A DNA stretch of 64,000 nucleotides, from assembly GCA_022266195.1 (NCBI GenBank), contig WHVY01000002.1:1131001-1195000 (forward strand). Direction: 5' to 3'. The notes beneath the pieces are model-generated. The model was given only the letters and a program-made list of their open reading frames with translations, was not told the origin of the DNA and ran no database searches. Made by a program: the position numbers and the translations under genes. The first letter of the stretch is position 1. Each line of letters begins with the position of its first letter. Positions 37,483 through 47,369 of the stretch are shown here, piece by piece. The DNA is from Tetranychus cinnabarinus (lineage: Eukaryota > Arthropoda > Arachnida > Trombidiformes > Tetranychidae).

Positions 37483-39280
37483 TTATTGATCATATTTGAT
37501 AGCAAATTGAAGAAAATGGAATAACGGTGATGTATTCTGAGGTGGAATATCCTTGTTGAAGATCTTTTGGAGTCGAGCAAATCCTCTAGGTAAATTAGTT
37601 GCACATTGTTCCTTGTTTGCGTGTTTATTACAAGCAAGGTCCATAAAATCAGCGACAGCATCGGAAATACTTCCTTCAATATATTTAGCTGTTCCGGGTC
37701 CAGTTGTATTTTTACATAAATCATTGACTCGAGTTAATAAACACTCTCGGAATAGATGGAAAGAGCAACAGAACGCAGGAAAATGCTGATTAGATGAGAA
37801 ATTGGAAGAAATTGTTTGAATCATAATACTCCATTTGTCTGAACATTGATGCGCTGGTTCTGAAGCTTTTTCATCTTTAATGCATCCCATGTGGAATAGG
37901 AACTCTGTAAACAAAATGAGATGACCATGGATTAGTTATTTTCAATTTCGAAGGTTACAGGTTAATAGCTTATTAGATACTTGATTTAATTTGGACAAAT
38001 TTATAGTCAATTTTGGGTTGTTTTTCCCCGTTTTAATGATTGTCATTTAAGCTGATTCAAAGTAAATTTGATGCGATCAGTGTGTATAATAATGAAATAA
38101 GGCGAGGTAAAATAATGAACATTGTAGTTGACACAATTTCATGGCAGAAAAAAAGTGAAACTTGTTATCAATTGAATATAAAATATCAAGCAAATTGAGG
38201 TCAAGTTCATTCTGTATTAGATTATCTAATCTGTTTTTGTTTTCATAAGAAGACGAAGCAGAAATAAACCATTACATTAACTTGTTATTTATTCAGTTCT
38301 TTTACTTTTGATCATTTTGATAGTTGAAGATTGATTGTATCTTAAGAATCTTATAATAAGTAACAATATTTATTCAAGGTCAATTGTTGTCGATTTTCGT
38401 TGAACATATCAAATTTATTATTCAGTTTTAGATTGAATTAACCCAAATGCAAAAGGACAATGAGACAATCTCAAGCAAACAATTGGATAAATTTGGGATA
38501 TTTAGATGAACTTGGACAGCTTTAGGAGCAAAAATCTTAAGGCCCATAATAGCAAATATCAAATTAAATTAAATATCAATATAAAAACACTTCTACCAAT
38601 TCTAGTTCACTTTCAATAAACAGTTTTTGTATAACAACTTATACTAATAAGATTTGATCATCAAACAGCAGCTGACTAAACTTAAAACAAGTAATCTCTT
38701 AAACTAAATTGATGTTTAATGATACTAGTGAAGTTAATGGGTAAATGGATGAATTTTCTTACCTTGACGACCCTCTGGAGTTAAACAACGTCTTTTATGG
38801 GCTTTTTTGAGATGAAATAATGCAGTACCAAAGACTTGCTTAGCAAATGGCTTGTAACATCTTGAATGTCTTTCAATACATTTTATATTTTCTGTCATCA
38901 TACTAGAAACAAAAGAGAAAATAAAATTAACACTTGACAACATAACATTAATTGTTTAAATAACTTACCTGCAATGTTCATCCATTTGTTCATTATTTCT
39001 TGGCACAAATCGAGTTCGATCTCCTTCAAACATTAATTTACGAGCACAAGTATCAGCTTCAGCTATTGTCACAGGACATGATTTACGTTGACCTGTTCGT
39101 TGAAAAAGAGAGGGAAAAAACATTTAGCTGAAAAGTTGAATAACAGATGACGCTTTTTTACGGAAGAAGTGAAAATCGGAAATATTGGATTCACAATCAA
39201 AATTGATCAACATTTTTACCTGAAACATTTGAACACATCACAATTAAGATTAAAACAATCTGCAAACAATTGATTTGCAT
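37483..39280 (-). CDS. Secreted cysteine-rich protein (14 Cys in mature part), function unknown
   Basis: Four exons, 39280-39220, 39092-38969, 38902-38763 and 37904-37483, give 248 residues. Exon 1 is an almost pure signal peptide (MQINCLQIVLILIVMCSNVS). The mature part has 14 cysteines, one adjacent pair (FCC) and otherwise spread singly, and is rich in Lys and His. Blocks such as KCIERHSRCYKPFAKQVFGT, RRCLTPEGRQEFLFHMGC and CCSFHLFRECLLTRVNDLC recall the spacing of arthropod secreted hemolymph-glycoprotein and DUF19-like proteins. That is only a pattern-level resemblance, and I would not name the family. Possible N-glycosylation is at NTT. All junctions are GT-AG and in phase. There is no membrane anchor, so export from the cell is expected. 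Confidence 0.78.
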
Positions 39281-40795
39281 CTTTAACCCTGCAAATTAAA
39301 TAATTTGTTAATCTAATCACAATGAATGATGGAAGAGATGATTCTGTGAACTTGGTTTCGATGGTTTTACTTTTATCCTTTTTCTGGTTCCTAGCTTTCA
39401 ACAATTTCTGGTTAAATTGAAATTTAAAAACTGATTAAAATAACTTCATATTAATATGGTTAAACATTATTTGACCATTTCATGAGAAATGTTGATTATT
39501 ATAAATGGATTCAGTGAGATTGAGTGAGAAACGTTTAGGGAGTCAATTTAATGATAATCAAAGGTAAGAAAGTAAATTAAATTCAGTAAAATTGTTTCCT
39601 TAAAGTTAAGGATAAATTGACAAAATCAGATTTACAGACAGTTATTAATAAATTGTTTACTCCATTACAATTTACATTGACTTTGAATCCATTCCATAAA
39701 AGCTAAAATTGATTGACTTCTCAGGCCTTTTCATTTTTACATTTGCTTCACATTTCATTGATTATAACATCAAAATTATCGATACATCGATTGTTTACAA
39801 TCAACTTTATTTTGTCTTGATGTTTGATTATTGTTAACATAACTGTTTAAATAATTTTATTAATTTCTAAGATTAAGGATTGCAGGTTGAAGTGAAAAGT
39901 TGCTTGAAACGAGAAAGATTTTGATCGAAGTGTTAATTGCTCACAATGAAATCAAATTTTTCCAGAAAGTTAAACGAGATTGAAAAACAATTCAAGGTTA
40001 ACTATTTAGTGTAATTTGATTGCAATTGTGTCAATCATGACAAACTAATTAACTAACCTGTCAACTATTGTCCAAGTCAGTTTGTTAAGACTGGTTAATT
40101 CAGTTTAATAACAGAAGCTTTCAATTTTAGATTCACTTTCATGTTCCAAAAATTAAATGTTGCCAGTTTCAATCGATTTAAGTGAATCAACAAAATAAAT
40201 CATACTTAAATCACGTCGATTGGTGATTTAAATAACAAAATTTATCAATAATAATGCAACTGCAATTATAATTTTGATATGAGTGTTGAATTTTGAAGCA
40301 AAATGTCCATTTTTAAAGCTAAATAAGCATTGAATGAATTTAAACCTTGGTTAACCTTTTCAAATCTAACCAACTAAACACTTCTATCCACATTCAATTG
40401 TAGATCTAATAATTTTGAAAAATATCTTTTAAATTATGTAAACATGAAAACATTAAATTTTTGTGTTATTCAAATTCAAAGTGAAAAAATTGAGACTGAA
40501 ATGATTTTTACTGAAGATGCACATTCATACTGAAGCAGCTATTCAAAGGACTTGTCAGGTTAGAGATGAAACGAAGCAGGTTCATTCAGAGGTAACAACC
40601 CAGGACCGGTTTTATCACTTTAATGAGTATCAATCTTGAAACAGAATAAACTAAATTAGATTAAACACAGAAGAACAGCAAAAATGATTAAAATTCTGGG
40701 TAATCAATGAATGTTTTGTTTCCCTATCAAAATGACATCATTAAACTTCATTTGCGTTTTATGTCACTAAAAATTTGGCCCCATCGATTTAAAGC
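39281..40795. other. Spacer between the cysteine-rich gene and tRNA-Ser
   Basis: About 1.5 kb AT-rich, upstream of the minus-strand secreted-protein gene. No coding or RNA feature recognised. Confidence 0.45.
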
Positions 40796-40877
40796 GTGGA
40801 CGTGGCCGAGTGGTTAAGGCGATGGACTAGAAATCCATTGGGATTTTCCCGCACAGGTTCGAATCCTGTCGTTCACG
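40796..40877 (+). tRNA. tRNA-Ser (anticodon AGA)
   Basis: An 82-base type II tRNA. The acceptor stem GTGGACG (40796-40802) pairs with CGTTCAC (40870-40876), discriminator G. The anticodon arm is ATGGA-CTAGAAA-TCCAT with anticodon AGA. A long variable arm (about 40842-40853) marks a serine tRNA, and the T arm is ACAGG-TTCGAAT-CCTGT. There is no intron. A run of eight or more T follows within six bases, a strong Pol III terminator. Confidence 0.98.
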
Positions 40878-41604
40878 AAATTTTTTTTCTTTTCTATTCT
40901 CTTACTAATTATTTATTAACCGATAAAATCAGTTGAGAATGGCCTTTGTCTCCACATTTACTGCTTTATCAACCACTTTTGCTCCTCAAAATTGTCCATT
41001 ACTTTTCTTTCTCTTATTGTCCACCTTTCAATTCAAGTCTCCATTCACCACATTCACCAAATCAATCACCACTTTTGGAACTAGAATCTCAGTTGAAGGA
41101 AAGCTCATACTTATCATAACAAAAAATAATGAACAATTTGGTGGTTTTGGTAGATTTGCTGAATTTAGTTTCTTCAGTAAGATTTGCTTTCTTGAAAAGT
41201 GATGGATGTGAGAAGTCGATTCTAGATTGTAGCTGATTAGTCTATTGGATAGTAACTGAGTTATTTGTTTGTATTGTGTGTGATTATCGTGAAAATCAAT
41301 CTGAATTTTTGCAACAGTTTCAAGGATTTTTTATCTGTAATTGAATTTGAATTTTCAATGAAAGCTCATAAAGAAACTGTCAATTAAACTTTAAGTAAGG
41401 TTTACAATAAGGTTGACAATGGAAAGTCAATTTTTGATCGAATGAATTCGATTTTGCCTTGAATTTTTAGATTTTCGTTATCTTCAAATATTTCAGTTTA
41501 ATTGTCAGTTTATTTTTACAATTAACATTTATTTGTTTTCATTATCTCAATTGTTTGAGTTATTTATTTTAAATTGTTTTTAATTTTTTAACTTTATTTA
41601 ACTG
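40878..41604. other. Spacer between tRNA-Ser and the LINE
   Basis: AT-rich. An 80-odd-codon frame near 40940-41200 has no family features and is not called as a gene. Confidence 0.4.
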
Positions 41605-41620
41605 TCGCGCCATCTATCGA
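41605..41620. promoter_or_regulatory. 16-base CGCGCCATCT motif, second copy
   Basis: TCGCGCCATCTATCGA, one base different from 19390-19405. It is followed by pyrimidine-rich TTCCTTT-type sequence that could be the original RpS6 start region now separated from RpS6 by the LINE. Function is inferred. Confidence 0.4.
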
Positions 41621-42047
41621 GTAAATTTTTAGCTTCCTTTAGATTTAGTGAGTTTCCGTTTCCTTTAATCGCGTTGTTTTATACAGATATTTCTCATGTT
41701 TGGCTAACAACCTTATCTCTTATCTCTTATCTTTTTTATCGTTTTTATCTAATCTAAATCTCTAATTTAACTTTGAATTAACTAATATTCAAACATAAAC
41801 AAGAGTGACATCATTTTTAACACCTGTTCCAAAAAAATCACCTGAAATTGTGATAAAACACATCTTGAACAAACGTATAAGTATACCACGTGCTTTCAAA
41901 CATCAACATACAAGGTAAAAACAAACAAAACCCACTATTAACGAGCAAACATTAACGAGCAAATAATTTAATAAGTATAAAAACATACAAAACAACTTAC
42001 CCTTTTATTGTCGTTCTCTCCCTTTCTTGAAAAAAACAAAAACACAG

Positions 42048-43454
42048 ATGCAACAAACACCAACCACCACCATAACACCATGTGGTATTTTGGACATGTG
42101 GAAACTGGATAAAGTTACAACAATCTCACTGCTTAATGAAACCATCAATTCACCTCCTAAATATGTGGATTTCAAAGCAAAAAATACAGAGGAAGATATC
42201 AAAAAAGTGGTAATCGAACTCTGCAATTTGATCATCAAGAACAAAACGACAAAAGAATGGAATCAAGACATTGTTACGAGTGCTCAAAAGATCACACGTT
42301 TTTTCGCTGATATCATCAAACAACAAAAAGAGAAAGCTAGCGTCTTAAACAAAGACAAAAATAAATCTGAAACACCAGAAAACAATCAAAACCAGGTTAA
42401 CGCTATCAATGCAGTGGCATCAAACGAAGGAAACAATAAAGAACAACAAAAGAGCAATGACAAGAACAACCAGCAAAAAGAAAGTAAAAGAAAATCGCCA
42501 GACAACAACAATGAAGAAGTTGAAATTACTATCGACGAAAGTAAACTCAAACAAATAGTGGATCAAGATAACATCAACCCTACAAAAAGGCAAAGAGTTA
42601 TCAGTAAAAGCTATATCAAGGATGAAAACACCTTACCAGCAGGGTGGCACAAAGTCCAACAAATTGAAACAAGACCAGTTGTCATTGCAAAACCAGATGC
42701 CAAAACCAACAACGACCCAAATATCCTTAAAAAACTCATCTCGGATACCCTTGAAGAAGAAGATAAAGAATATGGAGAAATTGAACAAATAACAAAATCT
42801 CAAAAGGTAGTGATAATTCACTTTGACGACATCATAAATAGGGACAAGTTCATGAAATATGTTAAAGAGAATCAACCACAATGGCCTTGTGAGATCCCAA
42901 CTCTTAAAAATCCCTGTGTAAGAATTAATGGTGTGTCCGTTAAAAGAGAAAACAATGGTGAAATCAATTGGGACAAATGGGTTGAAAAACTTATGAACAA
43001 AAATAAGTGGATCCCCAGAACTCAAGACTCTGTTTTCCGAATTAATTTCAAAGTTGAAAAAAACGGAAAATGGAACATCGTCTTTGAAGTTTCCCCTAAC
43101 ATCAGACAAGCTATTGTTAAAAAAGAAGGTAAAATATTCTCGGGAATACAGAAATACGATGTTTTTGATACATTCAACATTCACACTTGTTATAATTGCT
43201 CTTCATACGGACACACCACTAATCAATGTGGTCAGCAACCAATATGTAGATTTTGCGCCAGACAACATTACACCAAATGTCCAGTAAAAGACAATACGAG
43301 CAAATACAAATGCAATGCATGCAACAATGTTGGACACTATTTCAATCACCCAGAATGCTCACAGTTCATATGGAGATTGAAATATGAACTTCAGTTCATA
43401 AACATGAATTACGAGGTCATTATGACACCAAGCAATCAAATAGAATTCAAATAA
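42048..43454 (+). CDS. LINE ORF1: nucleic-acid-binding protein with zinc knuckles
   Basis: 468 residues from the ATG at 42048, with no break. The N-terminal half is charged and low-complexity, rich in Lys, Asn, Glu and Gln. Near the C-terminus are three cysteine/histidine clusters: CYNCSSYGHTTNQC (a true CX2CX4HX4C knuckle), CRFCARQHYTKC (shorter spacing) and CNACNNVGHYFNHPEC (longer last spacing). Such triple knuckles are usual in ORF1 of Jockey, I and R1-type elements, where the protein coats the element RNA and acts as a chaperone. The stop is at 43452. The downstream ORF2 is in the same reading frame. Confidence 0.88.
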   Translation: MQQTPTTTITPCGILDMWKLDKVTTISLLNETINSPPKYVDFKAKNTEEDIKKVVIELCNLIIKNKTTKEWNQDIVTSAQKITRFFADIIKQQKEKASVLNKDKNKSETPENNQNQVNAINAVASNEGNNKEQQKSNDKNNQQKESKRKSPDNNNEEVEITIDESKLKQIVDQDNINPTKRQRVISKSYIKDENTLPAGWHKVQQIETRPVVIAKPDAKTNNDPNILKKLISDTLEEEDKEYGEIEQITKSQKVVIIHFDDIINRDKFMKYVKENQPQWPCEIPTLKNPCVRINGVSVKRENNGEINWDKWVEKLMNKNKWIPRTQDSVFRINFKVEKNGKWNIVFEVSPNIRQAIVKKEGKIFSGIQKYDVFDTFNIHTCYNCSSYGHTTNQCGQQPICRFCARQHYTKCPVKDNTSKYKCNACNNVGHYFNHPECSQFIWRLKYELQFINMNYEVIMTPSNQIEFK

Positions 43455-43715
43455 TTTCCCTCATCTTCACTCATTTGCCTCAATTTTGAATAAACTCAAA
43501 CTAGAACAAAACTTCAGTCGACATTGCTCTGTTCAACACTTTAAAAAATTAACAAACCTCACTCTGAGATAAACTCATGATACAAGGAACCACTCTCTCT
43601 CTTTTCAATTCAACACTTCTCATGATCACCAAAAAGCAAACAAACAAACAAACAAACTGTAGGCCAAATGTATTTCAATATGATTCTCTAAACATTAATA
43701 AACTGAATAAAATAA

Positions 43716-46700
43716 AAACTCTCTTTTCCATCACAATTCTTTCTAAAAATTAAACATTTCACTCATCTCCATTTCTCTTTCTCAATATTACAGCTAATTA
43801 CAAATAGACAAGCAAAGAGAATCAACGCACCTTCACACATTCTGGATCACAATTACAGTCTGCCAACAAACAACAAATTAAACCTCAAAATAATCGACCA
43901 CAACTGTTACAACCGAAGAGAATTAACCCAAAAATATGTACAGACATCACTCACAAACACGATAATTTGTCTACAAGAGATAAATCACAAAACAATACTA
44001 TCCATCAACATGAAAAATAAACTACTGATAAATGGTACATCAGCCATACTAATACCACATAACTTCATCATCACCAAAAAATTCATTATCAGTGACAACA
44101 CAATTGCAGTCAAACTCAAAGTCGAGAACCTGGAGATTCTCGTTGTAAACATTCACATCCAACCATTCAGAGTAACATATATGAGAGAAGCAATAGAAAC
44201 AGCAGGTTCCATCATTAACCACAACAAAAACATTCCAATCATTGTTACTGGCGACTTCAATGCAGAAGCAAAGCTATGGACACCCATTCATCTAACCAAA
44301 GTAGAATCAAGAGGTCGAAGAGTATGCTTAGGCAAAACTATAGACAAATGGTTAAATAATCTTGAAACAAAATTATACTCAGTATTTGAACCAGAAATTG
44401 AAAACTATACAAGACAACAAGGAAATAGTATGCCGGCATACATCGATGCAATCCTTCACAATGACAAAGTCACACTAACTTTCTGCAAAATCAAAGGTGA
44501 ATCAAGATCTGATCACAGAATACTTACAGCTAAGTTCCTCATCAACAACAAAGCGAAAAAAGCACCAATCAAAAGAAGAATCATACTAAAACGATACAAG
44601 CTAAATGAAGTAACAATTAGAAACAATAAACTGGCAGAAACAATGGACAAAGCGATCATCAATATAATAAATCATCCTAACATACACGGCAAATGGACAA
44701 CCAGCAAAAACAACTACAACAAGAGAATCCAAAGGCTCAGAAAGCGAGAAAGAAAAGGTGACAAAAGAGCAGCAGAAATCATAAAATACAAAAAAAGCAA
44801 ATTCTCGGTAAAAAACATCCTCAACAATACCAAAAATAGCAAAAAAAGTTGGTACATGATCAACAAATATATCATTCAAAAAGAAAGCCATACAGACATT
44901 GAATACTTAGCCGCTAATAATGAAGCACTCATGGAAAACACAATGACAATCATCAAACAATACACGTCAAGAAAACCATTCATACAGAAGGATTTGAATG
45001 TTTCCCTTACATCAACTCTTGGTATCGATATAAACGAAATGAAGTTCATTGAAAAATATTATACCAAATCCTCATCTGGAATAGCGGATAACTTTTCCAT
45101 CAAACAATGGAATGAAATCATGAAAAGAAACAAATACTACATCATCAAAATAATAGATACAATCTTTAAAACACAACAAATACCAAACAGATGTAAAATA
45201 TCGGGTATCACCATGTTGGTAAAACCTGATGGAGTCTCAATTAGACAAATTCGTCTACAATCGCAATTCATGAAAATAATAGACAAGATTTTGACCACAA
45301 GACTACAACAATATACACACATACTTATTAAAAACAATCAATTCGCATACACGAATGACAAAGATGCAATCGACGCGATAATCACCATCAACAAACTTAT
45401 GGAAGAAGAAGATATAATTGTCAAAATTGACATAACCAAAGCCTTTGACAATGTAAGCAAAGAAACCATCTTCGAAAGACTAGAAAAAGTGATTGATAAG
45501 CAGAATCTTGAACTCATCAAGAGCTTCTGCAACAATCGATGGGCTAAAATTAGATTCAATAATGAAAATTTTTACAAAAAAGATGATCTTGGTGTACCAC
45601 AAGGCTCCAGTCTCGGACCATTACTATACATAATAGGAATGGAAAAAGCATTGGACAAACTCTCACAAAAAAACTATCGTTTTGTCGCTTATGCAGATGA
45701 TGTAGCATTCATCGAAAGCTATGAAAATGTACAAACCAAACTACACAACTTGTTAGACGACGCCAAAGAAGCTTTCGCAACAATTAACCTAAAAATCAAC
45801 GAACAAAAAACAATAATACAAACAAAAAGATGGGAACAGTTTCACAGCCTCAAAACCATATATCCTGATACCAAAATTGAAAAAGGAATGAACTTTTTAG
45901 GAAAAACACTAGAAGGTAAAATAACAGAGTTTGATATTGAAAATGTCACAAACAAAGCATTACAAAAAATAAGACCGAGCAACTATGTCATTAACATACT
46001 CAACTCGAAACTCAGAAACCTCATTTACAACTCCTTCACATCATCAAGTATCGATACATACATCTTCCAAATCATAAAAGAGTATAAAAGCGATAATAAC
46101 AAAAACTTCTACAAATTCATCAAAAAATACAATCAAATCATATCAAGAACATTAAGATGTTCAGAATCAGGCCATTGGACACCAACCCTCATTTATGGAA
46201 TTGCTAATCCTTGGATAAGCAAGATACCCGTTTACATCACCAGAATAATCAAACACAATGAACAAGAAAAATTTGATCTGATCAAGGACCTACAACTCAA
46301 TCAATATAAAATTGAAAGTAAAATCACTCCCGAAATTGAACTAAAAAGCAAAGAATCAAACAACGGACAAAGTAAAAAAGTTTACAAAATAATCAATGGA
46401 CAAACCAACACTTTTAAAATCATTGGTCATCAAAGGGAATACTGTTTTGCAATTAAAAACTATTCCTCAATTCAACACAAAATAATCACAGCTCTTGATA
46501 GCATGATTAAACTAATCAATGATAAAAATATCTCAAATTTTCACCTAATCATCCCCGAAGGGATACTATCTTCACAACAGAGAATCGAAACCAGAAGAAT
46601 TCTTGCAAAACTTAACAACAAAAGTTGGACCTGGGAGTCGGGGATATTGGAGAGGGAAATGGTGATTGGACAGATCCACATCGAAGCGACAACAAGAGAA

Positions 46701-47159
46701 ATGGACATTTGGAGAATGGCCAAAAATAATTTCATAAACCTAATGATCTTCAAAATGAAAAAAGAACAGAATACGGCAATTATCTTCAATCCACACTTCA
46801 AAATGGCTACAATAAAATACATTGGAAAAGCAAAAGCGAGATATCTGGTAGAGCTCATTAGATCAATTACCCTTATGCGAGACAGAATCATGAAATGCTG
46901 TGACAAAGAAACCACCATCAACACATATCACTATCTCTACGAATGTGAAACAATGGAAAGTCTACTGGAAACTAACAATTTCAATATACACACCAATCAC
47001 ACTAATCAATGTAAAATAATATGTACTCTTGAAAACATTCTCAAAAAACTCCAAGAACTAACCTCTAAAAATCCCAAATCCCAAAATGAAACACTCTCTA
47101 TCACAAATTATGTAAAATTTATCCAAAATAACTCCAAAAAGTGTAAAAACAATCAATAA
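43716..47159 (+). CDS. LINE ORF2: endonuclease / reverse transcriptase
   Basis: The frame is open from 43716 to the stop at 47157. Its first ATG is at 44010, but endonuclease sequence begins upstream of that (LKIIDHNCYN, then ICLQEINHK with the catalytic Glu), so translation must start before it or at a non-ATG codon. Domains: an apurinic-type endonuclease (VTGDFNAEAKLW, SRSDHRI, to about 44550); a reverse transcriptase (KIDITKAFDN near 45425, GVPQGSSLGPLLY near 45590, YADD near 45690, then INEQKT and FLGKTLEG); a C-terminal region with no clear RNase H motif; and a terminal Cys/His cluster (CCDKETTINTYHYLYEC). Every catalytic motif I can check is intact and there is no internal stop, so the copy looks recent and potentially competent. 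Confidence 0.88.
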   Translation, partial: KLSFPSQFFLKIKHFTHLHFSFSILQLITNRQAKRINAPSHILDHNYSLPTNNKLNLKIIDHNCYNRRELTQKYVQTSLTNTIICLQEINHKTILSINMKNKLLINGTSAILIPHNFIITKKFIISDNTIAVKLKVENLEILVVNIHIQPFRVTYMREAIETAGSIINHNKNIPIIVTGDFNAEAKLWTPIHLTKVESRGRRVCLGKTIDKWLNNLETKLYSVFEPEIENYTRQQGNSMPAYIDAILHNDKVTLTFCKIKGESRSDHRILTAKFLINNKAKKAPIKRRIILKRYKLNEVTIRNNKLAETMDKAIINIINHPNIHGKWTTSKNNYNKRIQRLRKRERKGDKRAAEIIKYKKSKFSVKNILNNTKNSKKSWYMINKYIIQKESHTDIEYLAANNEALMENTMTIIKQYTSRKPFIQKDLNVSLTSTLGIDINEMKFIEKYYTKSSSGIADNFSIKQWNEIMKRNKYYIIKIIDTIFKTQQIPNRCKISGITMLVKPDGVSIRQIRLQSQFMKIIDKILTTRLQQYTHILIKNNQFAYTNDKDAIDAIITINKLMEEEDIIVKIDITKAFDNVSKETIFERLEKVIDKQNLELIKSFCNNRWAKIRFNNENFYKKDDLGVPQGSSLGPLLYIIGMEKALDKLSQKNYRFVAYADDVAFIESYENVQTKLHNLLDDAKEAFATINLKINEQKTIIQTKRWEQFHSLKTIYPDTKIEKGMNFLGKTLEGKITEFDIENVTNKALQKIRPSNYVINILNSKLRNLIYNSFTSSSIDTYIFQIIKEYKSDNNKNFYKFIKKYNQIISRTLRCSESGHWTPTLIYGIANPWISKIPVYITRIIKHNEQEKFDLIKDLQLNQYKIESKITPEIELKSKESNNGQSKKVYKIINGQTNTFKIIGHQREYCFAIKNYSSIQHKIITALDSMIKLINDKNISNFHLIIPEGILSSQQRIETRRILAKLNNKSWTWESGILEREMVIGQIHIEATTREMDIWRMAKNNFINLMIFKMKKEQNTAIIFNPHFKMATIKYIGKAKARYLVELIRSITLMRDRIMKCCDKETTINTYHYLYECETMESLLETNNFNIHTNHTNQCKIICTLENILKKLQELTSKNPKSQNETLSITNYVKFIQNNSKKCKNNQ

Positions 47160-47369
47160 TAACTCTCAAAACTGGCGGTGATGCCTGTCCAGGAGGAGCT
47201 TTAATGTCTCCTTAGCTACCTTTTCGGAAACGGAAGGAAGCAAACTGTATAAGACAAGTCTCTTCACCGAGAACAATAAAAGGCTTAATCTTGTGAAAAA
47301 CCTTTAGTTTAATCTAATTTAATTTTGTTATTGTATGAATTTGATTGATTAATTTAGGAAAATCTAACC

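Larger units (their letters stand above)
41776..47312 (+). mobile_element. Full-length, apparently intact LINE (non-LTR retrotransposon)
   Basis: Two long uninterrupted frames encode a zinc-knuckle nucleic-acid-binding protein and an endonuclease-reverse transcriptase, the layout of Jockey/I/R1-like LINEs. The sense strand is very A-rich and the proteins are Lys/Asn/Ile-rich, unlike neighbouring genes. Edges are estimated from a candidate target-site duplication: TCTAATTTAA followed by CTTTG at 41761-41775, and by TTTTG at 47313-47327 (14 of 15 identical). A shorter CCTTTAG at 41636 and 47301 is an alternative that would shift both edges. A poly(A)-signal-like AATAAAA lies near 47274. The element ends only about 60 bases before the RpS6 start codon. 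Confidence 0.85.

Noticed and set aside
40933..41202. Open frame of about 80 codons after tRNA-Ser
   Set aside because: Ser/Thr/Phe-rich translation of AT-rich DNA with no family match, signal or splice context; consistent with chance.
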